Assembly (NCBI GenBank): GCA_016178595.1
Contig: JACOSY010000041.1
Coordinates: 1 to 34,409, forward strand
DNA: 34,409 bases
Direction: 5' to 3'
Origin: Ignavibacteria bacterium
Lineage (GTDB): Bacteria > Bacteroidota > Ignavibacteria > UBA10030 > SZUA-254
A program made the position numbers and the translations under genes. Position 1 is the stretch's first letter. Every line of letters begins with the position of its first letter. The notes below the pieces were generated by a model that was not told the origin of the DNA, ran no database searches, and saw nothing but the letters and a program-made list of their open reading frames with translations. Shown here one piece after another: positions 26,432-34,409 of this stretch.

Positions 26432-28243
26432 TCACAAGACGGTCACGCTTGTCTCAAGCGACATTCTGCATAACTCGTCGCGCATCTCTTCCAGACCACG
26501 AAGAATGTTCTCTCTCTTAACGGCCAGTCGTGTTTCAAGTTCGGAGAAGAGATCCTGGTAATACCCGATTCCATCCTGCAAGTTCTGTTGGAAGGATTGA
26601 AAATATTTCAGCTGCTTTTCCGACAGCGGCTTTGGCGCTTCATCAATCCTTTGTCGAATGTAGTCTACATATAATCTGAGTTCTTTCAGAAACATGTGGG
26701 GGCGCGTCTCTTCGTTGACGAGCGACGTGCGCCCGTAAATATGATCGACCATTTCTTTCAACGATACGGCTTTATCGAAATACGCGAGATTCGGTCCCGG
26801 ACAAATCGAAACGCCCGGTCCCTCTACTCTTGTGCTCGCATCATTCACGAGCAACGCCGCTGTTCCCAACCCGACACAGATGCATGACTTTTCGGTGATG
26901 GCGTCAAATTCTTTTTTGTACTCTTCCACACTCAGATTCTGCTCGTCAAGTTGCTTGATCTTCAAATGCTGATATTCGCGAGATGCAAGGCAGATAGGTC
27001 GGTCGGTAAATTCCGTATTGAGCGAAACATATTTTTTCGGGCACGAGCTTCCGGGGTGTCCCTTGTCGATCGATTCCTGCTTTTCAATATCTTTGGTATT
27101 GTTCTTCAATGTGTTGAACGGAACGCCAAGCGGAGAAATGTTACTCAAGTAGATATCATCTTCTCTTGCGTTGCAGAGAAGCTCCAAGGTATGAGGATCG
27201 ACATTGGTTACCTCCTGCACAAGAAGGAACGGCGAACCCCAGCCGACGGAATCGAGCTCGTAATGCTCGAGCAGCAATTGATGCTCCTCCGCCGTACCGA
27301 CTCCACCTTGCGCTGTGACCCTGACCGGAAGAGGCGAAGGAGGGCACGGGCGATTCTTGTTCTTCAACGCTCCGGCAAAAAGCTCGTATGTGGTTTGAAT
27401 GAGCGACGCCCGGTTGATCTTGAATTCCTCAAGGATCGGTCCCAGCAAATATCCATCCGTTGCAAAGGCGTGTCCGCCGCAATTCAACCCGGATTCGATC
27501 CGGTACTCCGATACCCAGAGACCCTTTTTGGCGAGAAATTTTCCCTGGATCAGTGCAGATCGATAATCGCTTACCTTCAGCGTGATTTTCTTTTTCAGGT
27601 TACCTTGCTCATCGGGATAAAAATCATCGAATGCTTCGGCGTACCCGTAGAGGCGCGGATTCATTCCTGCTGAAAAGACTATCGAGGAGCGCAGGGTGCT
27701 CTGCGCGTACCCTCGAAGCGCGGCGTGTGCATCGTTGAATGTCGCGGGGAGTTTCTCGTCGTTCCGGTAGTTTTCTTTGTCGAGCTTCGTCATGATGTTC
27801 ACATCGATGCTGCCGGGCTGGAGATGAGTGTGAATCCATTCCCGAAGCTCTTCTTTCAGCGTGCCCTTCTCCGGAAGTCTGTGAAAATGTTGCGCGATGG
27901 CGGAACCATCCGGAAGCATGTCGATGTATTTGTGAAGCTCTTCACCTGTTTCTTCGATGGAGTGTTTTAGTTTGGCGAACTTATCGTGGACAATCATGTC
28001 GATGAGATTCAGATATGCCGTGATTCGTTTCGCCCGATGATCCTCCTCTTTTTCGGAGATAGGGCGGAAGGGGATGTTCAATTGCTTGCTGTAGAACCCC
28101 CTCATTTTATCGATGAGAATATCGTCGACCAGCGAAATGACGGACGAAATGCCGTAGTGTGCGACTTTGGCAGGCGTGTCAATGGTGAAACCGATTCCCA
28201 TGACGGGAATGTGAAATGTGTGTGTCTTTTTCGCTTCGCTCAA
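26432..28243 (-). CDS. Conserved protein of unknown function, possible FMN-dependent TIM-barrel
   Basis: A large protein whose family I do not recognise by name. The frame is open to 28390, but homology-like sequence begins near TFHIPVMGIGFTIDTP. The TTG at 28243 (MSEAKKTHTFHIPVMGIG, 603 residues, with CGGAAAA upstream) is the best start; ATG codons downstream would lose conserved-looking sequence. Notable stretches are GLWVSEYRIESGLNCGGHAF (residues about 262-281) and RVTAQGGVGTAEEHQLLLEH. A further one, SVGWGSPFLLVQEVTNVD, resembles glycine-rich phosphate-binding and strand motifs of nitronate monooxygenase or glutamate-synthase-like barrels. A cysteine-containing KSCICVGLG and a C-terminal helical coil follow. 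No transmembrane segment is seen. The enzymatic guess is weak; an alternative is a nucleotide-binding metabolic protein. Confidence 0.8.
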   Translation of the reverse strand: MSEAKKTHTFHIPVMGIGFTIDTPAKVAHYGISSVISLVDDILIDKMRGFYSKQLNIPFRPISEKEEDHRAKRITAYLNLIDMIVHDKFAKLKHSIEETGEELHKYIDMLPDGSAIAQHFHRLPEKGTLKEELREWIHTHLQPGSIDVNIMTKLDKENYRNDEKLPATFNDAHAALRGYAQSTLRSSIVFSAGMNPRLYGYAEAFDDFYPDEQGNLKKKITLKVSDYRSALIQGKFLAKKGLWVSEYRIESGLNCGGHAFATDGYLLGPILEEFKINRASLIQTTYELFAGALKNKNRPCPPSPLPVRVTAQGGVGTAEEHQLLLEHYELDSVGWGSPFLLVQEVTNVDPHTLELLCNAREDDIYLSNISPLGVPFNTLKNNTKDIEKQESIDKGHPGSSCPKKYVSLNTEFTDRPICLASREYQHLKIKQLDEQNLSVEEYKKEFDAITEKSCICVGLGTAALLVNDASTRVEGPGVSICPGPNLAYFDKAVSLKEMVDHIYGRTSLVNEETRPHMFLKELRLYVDYIRQRIDEAPKPLSEKQLKYFQSFQQNLQDGIGYYQDLFSELETRLAVKRENILRGLEEMRDELCRMSLETSVTVL

Positions 28244-28690
28244 TGTTTTCCGTATATAGGCATGAACAATATAATAATTTTTCCTCTGGGGATGAAATGG
28301 TTTTTTGATTGGACGGTGTCGTAATTTGAAATTTAAAAAGTGGACTCTGCGTGTCCCGTCGAAAGACGGGAAACCATTTGCCAAAGGCATCTCCCGAAGG
28401 GATCTGCCGAAGGCATCACTTCGGGACCGTGACCGAATCCCACGCTTGTGTCATGGTGTGGACTCTCGCTTTTCAGCGGGACAGGCTGTGACACCTATGA
28501 AAGGACAATACCCGCTCCAGTACTTTGTGCTCGCGAACAAGTGAGAATTCGCAACCTGAAGGCTTCGTCGCGAGCGCTCAACCGAGAGAATCATCCACAT
28601 TCCCAAAATCGCAAATCCAAAATCCCAAATAATAGTTCTCATTCCTCTCCTCCTTGCTTCTCTTTTCCATTCTTCTGATATTTATGAGGC
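28244..28690. other. Divergent intergenic region, hairpin-rich
   Basis: No credible gene lies in these 447 nt; small open frames lack ribosome binding sites. It has perfect or near-perfect small hairpins: CCCGTC-GAAA-GACGGG (28355-28370), TCCC-GAA-GGGA (28392-28402) and CCGAAG-6 nt-CTTCGG (28407-28424). Two short direct repeats (GTGGACTCT at about 28340 and 28460) and an AT-rich right part (28600-28630) are also present. This looks like a cluster of decayed palindromic repeats, or a structured RNA, next to the pgpH promoter. Confidence 0.5.
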
Positions 28691-31156
28691 ATGACAACTT
28701 CTTCAAAGAACATACTCCAAAAGTTACGCGATTTCTTGCTCGAGAATACTCGAGACAACATAACGCTCAAGTTTCTCATCGGTCTGATTCTCATTGCGCT
28801 CATTACAGTGATGTTCCCGCATCCGGAGTCGATCGAGTACAGCTACAATGTCGGCTCGGTGTGGACGGATAAGGATCTCATCGCACAGTTTTCATTCCCC
28901 GTTTATAAAGACTTCCGGCAGTACGAAAAAGAGCGGCAGGAGGCTGAGAAGAATGTTTACCCCGTGTTCCAGCGACATGAAGATGTTACGAAAAACCAAA
29001 TCGATGCGCTCGGTCAGATCGTCCAATCTCTCGAGGAGGTCGTCGTTGCGCGCGTTCGCATGATGAAGACCCGTGCATCCCGGGATTCGCTCTCGTACCG
29101 TGAGTCAATCGGTGAGCTGCCGTTCTCACTGACCGATGATGAATGGAACCTGCTTCACCAATGGCAAGCAACAGAGAATCGAGGAGGAGTAAAGCGCTTT
29201 GAGAATTTTACGCAGACCCTTTCGTCGATCGTCTCGGATGTGTTGAAGACGGGCATCATCGATCAACTCAAGATGAAACAATCGCGGGCAGAGCTTGCGC
29301 TCCGCAAGGGGACGGAGGAAGACATCATTCCTTATGCGAAGCTGTATGATGACGATGAAGCGATAAACGTTCTGTCTGCTCGTATCAGGGCGGCGATGGG
29401 GGAAGGAACGCAGGCCTCGCTCGCCTTGAAAATTGTTCGCGCGATCGTCAAACCGAATATTCTCTTCAACCGGGAAGAATCCGACCGTGCCATCCAGAGA
29501 GCGGCAGACGATGTTCCGCGCACGATCGGCTTCATGCAGGAAAACGAGCGCATCATCAGCAAACATGATCGCATTACCGACGAGAAGAAACTGAAGCTCG
29601 ACTCCTACAGAAAGGCGCGCGTTGAGCAGGGATCGGAATACATCGAGTGGCGGCACCGGATCGGGATCGTTCTTCACGTGACGATAGTGATCGGTCTCTT
29701 TACCATTTATCTCTTCTTGTTCCGGAAACGAATCATCCATGACAACGGAAAGCTCGTCCTCATTTCGCTGATACTATTATTGGAAACCTTCTTTGCCTAT
29801 CTTTCGCTCGCACTCACCTTGACGGAACCGGTGCAGTATTTGATCTTCGTCCCGGCCGCATCGATGCTCTTGACGATCATCTTCGATTCGCGCGTTGCCT
29901 TTTACGGCACGGTGACGATTGCGTTGCTCATCGCCGGCATCAGGGGAAACGATTACGCTTTCGCACTCACATCGCTTGTGGCGGGAGCGCTCGGAGCATA
30001 CACCGTTCGAGATATCCGCAACAGGACACAGATATTCCGTTCTCTCATTTTTATTTTCACCGGTTATGCACTTTCGATTATCGCCATCTCGCTTGAGCAA
30101 TTTGAAAGTCTCACGACGATCACATCGGCGCTCACCTACGCACTTGCAAATGCCGTATTCTCTCCCGTTCTGACGTATGGACTTCTCATATTCTTCGAGC
30201 GTGTTTTCAAGGTGACGACCGATCTGACGCTGCTCGAACTTTCCGACTTCAACCAGCCGCTCCTGCATCAGCTCTCGGCGAAAGCGCCCGGAACGTTTCA
30301 CCATAGTATTATGATCGGCAACATGGCAGAGGCTGCTGCCGATGCGATAGGCGCTAATTCCATCCTCGGACGTGTCGGCGGGTACTACCATGATATTGGA
30401 AAAATGATCAAGGCGGAATACTTCGTCGAGAACCAGGTTGGATCAGGCAACCGTCATAATCGGCTCAAGCCGCGGATGAGTGCGCTCATTATTCAGTCGC
30501 ATGTGAAAGAAGGAGTAGAGCTTGGTCGAGAGTACGGATTACCGGAAAAGATTCTTGATTTTATCCCGCAGCACCATGGCACGACGCGAATATCGTATTT
30601 CTATGATAAAGCGTTGAAGCAAGCCATGCGACGGCCGGGGAAAGAAACAATCAACGATGAGGACTTCCGGTATCCGGGTCCGAAACCGCAGACAAAAGAA
30701 ACCGGTATCGTCATGCTTGCCGATTCCGTTGAAGCCTCCACGCGCGTCATCGATGAGATAACGCCACAGAAGCTCGAACAGGCGATTGAAAATATGATCA
30801 AGCAACGTTTTATCGAAGGACAGCTTGATGACTGCGACCTGACGCTTCGCGATCTGACAAAGATCAAGGACGCATTCCTGAAAATTCTGCTCGGCATCCA
30901 CCATCAGCGGATCAAGTATCCGGAACAGCAAAGGTCTGAGGAAGCCGCCGCTTTGCCGGCCTCGAAGCCGAGCGATACTGCTCTCCCCGTTGTTGAAACT
31001 GTTCCAACAGTCGCACGGGAACCATCGACAACTGCAATGCTTCCTGAGACGCGATCTTCGCCGGAAATCGCACCGCCAACTACAGAAGACAAAACGCCAC
31101 GCGGTGAACGCGAACAAGCCGACACCCTTCGGCACATGACGGACCAGCAATCATGA
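28691..31156 (+). CDS. pgpH: PgpH-like 7TM-HD phosphohydrolase (cyclic-di-AMP phosphodiesterase family)
   Basis: An 821-residue inner membrane protein. A first transmembrane helix (about 27-42) is followed by a long extracytoplasmic domain (about 43-320, the 7TMR-HDED type, LIAQFSFPVYKDFRQYEKER). A cluster of transmembrane helices (about 330-500) and a cytoplasmic HD domain come next, with H537/H538 in FHHSIMIGNMAEAAADAI and the metal-binding H567-D568 in GGYYHDIGKM. In Listeria, PgpH of this architecture hydrolyses the second messenger c-di-AMP to pApA; that role is transferred here by family. The last about 80 residues are Pro/Thr/Glu/Ser-rich and probably disordered, an extension not typical of the family. 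Its stop overlaps the xerD start by 4 nt. The start ATG has a weak ribosome binding site. Confidence 0.93.
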   Translation: MTTSSKNILQKLRDFLLENTRDNITLKFLIGLILIALITVMFPHPESIEYSYNVGSVWTDKDLIAQFSFPVYKDFRQYEKERQEAEKNVYPVFQRHEDVTKNQIDALGQIVQSLEEVVVARVRMMKTRASRDSLSYRESIGELPFSLTDDEWNLLHQWQATENRGGVKRFENFTQTLSSIVSDVLKTGIIDQLKMKQSRAELALRKGTEEDIIPYAKLYDDDEAINVLSARIRAAMGEGTQASLALKIVRAIVKPNILFNREESDRAIQRAADDVPRTIGFMQENERIISKHDRITDEKKLKLDSYRKARVEQGSEYIEWRHRIGIVLHVTIVIGLFTIYLFLFRKRIIHDNGKLVLISLILLLETFFAYLSLALTLTEPVQYLIFVPAASMLLTIIFDSRVAFYGTVTIALLIAGIRGNDYAFALTSLVAGALGAYTVRDIRNRTQIFRSLIFIFTGYALSIIAISLEQFESLTTITSALTYALANAVFSPVLTYGLLIFFERVFKVTTDLTLLELSDFNQPLLHQLSAKAPGTFHHSIMIGNMAEAAADAIGANSILGRVGGYYHDIGKMIKAEYFVENQVGSGNRHNRLKPRMSALIIQSHVKEGVELGREYGLPEKILDFIPQHHGTTRISYFYDKALKQAMRRPGKETINDEDFRYPGPKPQTKETGIVMLADSVEASTRVIDEITPQKLEQAIENMIKQRFIEGQLDDCDLTLRDLTKIKDAFLKILLGIHHQRIKYPEQQRSEEAAALPASKPSDTALPVVETVPTVAREPSTTAMLPETRSSPEIAPPTTEDKTPRGEREQADTLRHMTDQQS

Positions 31157-32043
31157 ACGAACACCTCCGTTCGTACATCCATTACCTTCAGCTTGAAAAG
31201 AATGCTTCGGTGAATACAGTCGCATCGTACAAGCTTGACTTACAACGCTATCTGGATTTCGTGAAGGGAAAAGGTGCTGCTGCGCCATCGACGATCACGG
31301 AGAGCCACGTCAGCGCGTATCTGAATCTTCTTCATCGGCTTGGATTGTCGGCGCGGAGCGTCGCGCGAAATTTGTCATCGATCAAAATGTTTCATAAATT
31401 TTTGGTCGGCGAAGGGATTGCGCGGCTCACGCCCGCGGAAAACATCGATACGCCCAAGCAGACGAAGACGCTGCCGGAGGTGTTGAGCCAGGACGAAGTC
31501 GAAGCGATCCTGAGCCAGCCTGATACCGTTCATTTGCTTGGCATTCGCGACAAAGCAATTCTTGAAACTATGTACGCCACCGGCATGCGTGTTTCGGAAG
31601 TCATCACGCTGAAGCAATCGCACGTATACCGCGATGAAGGAATCGTGAAGGTCTTTGGCAAAGGCTCGAAGGAGCGTCTTGTACCGATCGGTCGATCGGC
31701 ACTCGAGTGGATTGCAAAGTATCTGCATGAGGTCCGTGGACGATTGGTGAAGAATGGAAGCGGGCACGATGTTCTCTTCCTGAATGCCCGCGGCAAGCCG
31801 ATGTCGAGAATGGCGATTTGGAACATCGTGCGGACGTACACGGTGAAGTCCGGCATTACGAAAGACGTTCATCCGCATACGTTGCGGCACTCGTTCGCGA
31901 CGCACTTGCTCGAAGGCGGAGCCGATCTTCGTGCCGTACAGGAGATGCTCGGGCATTCCGACATCTCGACGACGCAGGTTTACACGCACATCGATCGAGA
32001 GTACTTGAAGGAAGTCCATCGAACATTTCATCCAAGAGGATAA
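31153..32043 (+). CDS. xerD: Site-specific tyrosine recombinase XerD
   Basis: A 296-residue integrase-family recombinase. XerC and XerD together resolve chromosome dimers at dif. The N-terminal SAM-like domain (LQLEKNASVNTVASYKLDLQ) is followed by the catalytic domain with every active-site residue in place: R146 (ATGMRVSE), K170 (GKGSKER), H242 and R245 (HTLRHSF), H268 (LGHSDI) and nucleophile Y277 (TTQVYTHID). Each is exactly two residues below the E. coli XerD numbering. It overlaps the pgpH stop by 4 nt and is followed by the aminotransferase 11 nt later, so it belongs to a compact operon. A plasmid or phage integrase origin is unlikely given this context. Confidence 0.95.
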   Translation: MNEHLRSYIHYLQLEKNASVNTVASYKLDLQRYLDFVKGKGAAAPSTITESHVSAYLNLLHRLGLSARSVARNLSSIKMFHKFLVGEGIARLTPAENIDTPKQTKTLPEVLSQDEVEAILSQPDTVHLLGIRDKAILETMYATGMRVSEVITLKQSHVYRDEGIVKVFGKGSKERLVPIGRSALEWIAKYLHEVRGRLVKNGSGHDVLFLNARGKPMSRMAIWNIVRTYTVKSGITKDVHPHTLRHSFATHLLEGGADLRAVQEMLGHSDISTTQVYTHIDREYLKEVHRTFHPRG

Positions 32044-32054
32044 CCGGAGACAAC

Positions 32055-33500
32055 ATGCATCAGACTCAGAGCACTGTGTGGAAAATAGCAGAACTCAGGA
32101 GTGAAGTCATCGGCATCGACACGAAGGTACCGTTGCTTGATGGAACGGAACGCCGCTACGTTTTCCTTGATAATGCGGCAAGCACTCCGACATTCAAGAG
32201 CGTGCTGAAGTGCGTCGAAGAATTCCTGCCGTGGTACTCCGGCGTCCATCGCGGGATGGGCTTGAAGGCAGTCGTTGCCACGAACGTCTACGATGAAACG
32301 CACCGTATCGCCGGTGAATTCGTTGGGGCGGATCTCGTAAGCAATTCCGTTCTCTTCGGAAAGAATACCACGGAATCAATCAACAAGCTTGCAAAGCGAT
32401 TCAACTTCTCACCGAACGACGTCGTTATTTGCACCGTCATGGAACATCACTCCAACGATCTCCCGTGGCGAAAGTATGCGAAGGTTGTGCACACGGCGAT
32501 TCGACCGGATGGTGGAGTCGATCTCGATGATCTCAAGCGCACGCTCGAAATTTACAAGGGCAGAGTGAAACTTGTTGCAGTGAGTGGGGCTTCGAATGTC
32601 ACTGGAATCTGTAATCCTATTCACGATATTGCCGAGTGGGCGCATTCGGCTGGCGCGAAGATATTCGTCGATGCAGCACAGCTCGCGCCGCACCGTGCGA
32701 TCGACATCCTTCCGAATCGCGCCGCCAAACACATCGACTTCATAGCATATTCTGCACACAAGATCTATGCGCCATTTGGTATTGGCGTTCTGGTTGGCCC
32801 GACGGAATTTTTCGCAAAAGGTGAGCCGGATATGGTTGGCGGCGGCACTGTTTCTTATGTCGGTACAGACGATGTTGAGTGGGGAAGTCTGCCGCAGAAG
32901 GAAGAAGCAGGAAGCCCGAATGTCGTTGGCGCGGTTGCACTTGCAGAAGCGTTGACGGTGCTGAGAACAGTCGGCATGGAAGCGATTGCCGGGCACGAAC
33001 GAACTCTTCTTGAATATGCGATCCCGCGCATGCAGAAACTCCCGGGTGTTCGCATCTATGGGCCGACAGAGGATCTGACGAACAAAATGGGAGTCATTCC
33101 CTTCACGGTCGATGGATTGGATCATGCACTCGTTGCAACGATCTTGAGTGCAGAGGGGGGAATCGGCGTTCGGAACGGCAACTTTTGCGCACAGCCGTAT
33201 ATGAGGAAACTCCTCAATGTCACACCGGAGGAGGAGAAGTCGAGGCGCGCTGCTCGGTGCGATAATCCGATTCTTCCGGGAATGGTTCGTGTAAGCTTTG
33301 GCTGTTACACGAACGAAGATGACATCGATATCTTTGTCGATATGCTGGAGCGGATCGTGAAGCGCGAGTACAAGGGAAAATACTCTGTCGATCCGAGCAC
33401 AGGCATGTATATGACGGACGGATACGGCGTCAACGCGGCGAAGCACTTCCGCTTCTTCAATCCCGCCGGAGCGTCGGTTGCGGGAGAGGAAGTGGCGTGA
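32055..33500 (+). CDS. Class V aminotransferase, SufS/cysteine-desulfurase-like
   Basis: A 481-residue PLP enzyme. The start is the ATG at 32055 with CCGGAG just upstream; upstream open codons belong to another reading frame of xerD. Residues typical of SufS-type desulfurases are present: H131 (MEHHSN, stacks on PLP), D206 (VDAAQ), K236 (AYSAHK, Schiff-base lysine) and C378 in RNGNFCAQP, the position of the persulfide cysteine. The RxGxHCAQP consensus has Phe in place of His. SufS enzymes deliver sulfur for iron-sulfur cluster assembly, but no suf genes are beside it and it is 70 residues longer than usual. Other class V uses, such as cysteine lyase-type reactions, remain possible. Confidence 0.9.
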   Translation: MHQTQSTVWKIAELRSEVIGIDTKVPLLDGTERRYVFLDNAASTPTFKSVLKCVEEFLPWYSGVHRGMGLKAVVATNVYDETHRIAGEFVGADLVSNSVLFGKNTTESINKLAKRFNFSPNDVVICTVMEHHSNDLPWRKYAKVVHTAIRPDGGVDLDDLKRTLEIYKGRVKLVAVSGASNVTGICNPIHDIAEWAHSAGAKIFVDAAQLAPHRAIDILPNRAAKHIDFIAYSAHKIYAPFGIGVLVGPTEFFAKGEPDMVGGGTVSYVGTDDVEWGSLPQKEEAGSPNVVGAVALAEALTVLRTVGMEAIAGHERTLLEYAIPRMQKLPGVRIYGPTEDLTNKMGVIPFTVDGLDHALVATILSAEGGIGVRNGNFCAQPYMRKLLNVTPEEEKSRRAARCDNPILPGMVRVSFGCYTNEDDIDIFVDMLERIVKREYKGKYSVDPSTGMYMTDGYGVNAAKHFRFFNPAGASVAGEEVA

Positions 33501-33535
33501 GAAGCGACGCCATGACTGGGAGGGGGTTGCATGAC

Positions 33536-33597
33536 TGGGAGGGAGTTCCACTCCCGACCCAGAGACAGCACAACTAGGAGGGAGTTCTACTCCCGAC
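33536..33597 (+). repeat. REP-like hairpin copies upstream of the RAYT
   Basis: Two direct copies of a short hairpin repeat lie just before the transposase. They are GGGAGGGAGTTCCACTCCCG (from 33537) and GGAGGGAGTTCTACTCCCGA (from 33577). Both form GGGAGT/ACTCCC stems with 3-nt loops and end in CGAC. A degenerate copy lies at 33517-33530. The same unit recurs downstream from 34165. RAYT proteins act on such repeats. Confidence 0.8.
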
Positions 33598-33613
33598 CTA
33601 AATAGCTGCAATT

Positions 33614-34159
33614 ATGTCGCATTGGAAAATCATTAAAGAAAAGGAAACCGAGCTCTACTTTCTTACTGCCACAATTGTCGAGTGGACTCCGATCTTTCTT
33701 TCACATAAGTATTTTGGGGTAATCATAGAAAGTCTCAAACACTGTCAGGATAAGAAAGAATTGCGCATTGCCGGCTTCGTTATTATGCCGAACCATCTTC
33801 ATATGATAGCGGCAGGAAGTACATCGCATCCTCTATCGGAAACACTAAGGGACTTTAAACACTATACGGCGGTCCAGATAATCAAAACTCTCCAAGAAGC
33901 GAATCAAACAAGAATGCTGAATATATTTCAACAAGCAGCAGCAATGGATGAGCGCAGCAATATTCACAAACTATGGAATGAGGGCAATCATCCAATTCTC
34001 GTTGAAGATGAATATATGTTTCGCGAAAAGCTCAACTACCTCCACGATAATCCCGTACGCAAAGGATTTGTAGAACAACCGGAGCATTGGTTATATTCCA
34101 GTGCGCGGAATTATATTCTCGATGACCATTCGGTATTGAAGATAGAATGTTTAGTATAA
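33614..34159 (+). CDS. REP-associated tyrosine transposase (RAYT, IS200/Y1-like)
   Basis: A 181-residue single-strand transposase of the Y1/HUH class. The metal-binding HUH pair is H61-L-H63 in IMPNHLHMI, and Y84 in DFKHYTAVQI is the likely nucleophile. The C-terminus (LNYLHDNPVRKGFVEQPEHW, about 138-157) is the usual RAYT ending. Such proteins nick and rejoin DNA at small hairpin repeats (REPs), are normally single-copy, and lack the paired ends of an IS. Here the gene is bracketed by the candidate repeats at 33536-33597 and 34165-34409. The start has no strong ribosome binding site. All key residues are intact, so it may be active. Confidence 0.92.
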   Translation: MSHWKIIKEKETELYFLTATIVEWTPIFLSHKYFGVIIESLKHCQDKKELRIAGFVIMPNHLHMIAAGSTSHPLSETLRDFKHYTAVQIIKTLQEANQTRMLNIFQQAAAMDERSNIHKLWNEGNHPILVEDEYMFREKLNYLHDNPVRKGFVEQPEHWLYSSARNYILDDHSVLKIECLV

Positions 34160-34164
34160 TCAGT

Positions 34165-34409
34165 ACTAGGAGGGAGTTCCACTCCCGACTTTATCGTGAG
34201 TGAAGGAATGCCACGCCTGACCACACAACAAGGTCGGGAGTTCAACTCCCTCCCAGCAGGAGAACGGATCATGACTACACAACTAGGAGGGAGTTCCACT
34301 CCCGACTTTATCGTGAGTGAAGGAATGCCACGCCTGACCACACAACAAGGTCGGGAGTTCAACTCCCTCCCAGCAGGAGAACGGATCATGACTACACAAC
34401 TAGGAGGGA
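34165..34409. repeat. Tandem 117-bp REP repeat units
   Basis: Two identical 117-bp units (34165-34281, 34282-34398) and the start of a third reach the window edge. Each unit has a direct hairpin copy (CTAGGAGGGAGTTCCACTCC) and, about 60 nt on, an inverted copy (GTCGGGAGTTCAACTCCC), joined by linkers. This gives a head-to-head pair, the layout of REP doublets. Because 117 is divisible by 3, a false open frame of 39-codon repeats appears on the minus strand. Confidence 0.85.

Noticed and set aside
31818-32054. Upstream extension of the aminotransferase
   Set aside because: It lies inside xerD in another frame; ATG 32055 has a ribosome binding site and fits the family.
32409-33611. 400-codon frame opposite the aminotransferase
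   Set aside because: Arg/Cys/His-rich antisense shadow running into the repeats.
34111-34389. Minus-strand frame with a 39-residue repeat
   Set aside because: It arises because the 117-bp repeat unit is a multiple of three; no start signal.
34165-34409. Possible CRISPR array
   Set aside because: Units are identical along all 117 bp, with no unique spacers, and hold head-to-head hairpins next to a RAYT.

Overview
The window looks like bacterial chromosome of about 50% GC. The gene content fits the Ignavibacteria/Bacteroidota-Chlorobi side of the tree: soluble Ser/Thr kinases fused to a TolB-like domain and TPRs, SSS-family symporters, a 7TM-HD phosphohydrolase, a four-helix-bundle (S23-type) gene, a pilin-like membrane protein, and many short palindromic intergenic repeats. 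This placement is an inference from protein style with modest confidence; there is no rRNA gene here to settle it.

Layout. 1-93: start of a leftward gene cut by the window edge. 346-9225: four tandem rightward kinase paralogues, each exactly 709 codons long. In front of the first and third lies a palindromic repeat preceded by a 24-nt copy of a kinase 5' end, forming a small open frame whose stop overlaps the kinase start. 9278-9325: hairpin between convergent genes. 9352-9792 (-): pilin-like protein. 10157-12400: membrane hybrid histidine kinase. 12505-16050: RodZ-like HTH protein, NAD-dependent DNA ligase (ligA) and a small protein with a degenerate SWIM-like motif, tightly packed. 16077-20684: glycosyltransferase-9-like half protein, STAS protein, and two SSS symporters with a four-helix-bundle gene between them. 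20777-28243 (-): LamG lipoprotein, oligoendopeptidase F, pentapeptide-repeat/TIR protein, aldo/keto reductase, and a large conserved protein of unknown function. 28691-33500 (+): pgpH-like phosphohydrolase, xerD and a SufS-like class V aminotransferase, closely packed. 33536-34409: a RAYT transposase (IS200-like) bracketed by its presumed repeats, which run off the right edge as identical 117-bp tandem units.

How it fits together. Much of the window is housekeeping or signalling: ligA, xerD, c-di-AMP turnover, PLP enzyme, peptidase. The unusual parts are the kinase array with its repeat-derived leaders, which shows signs of duplication and gene conversion; the TIR protein, which keeps the putative NADase glutamate and sits next to palindromic repeats; and the RAYT with its repeat array. 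I see no rRNA, tRNA, CRISPR array or prophage. No complete known defence system is visible, so the TIR protein is a lone candidate.
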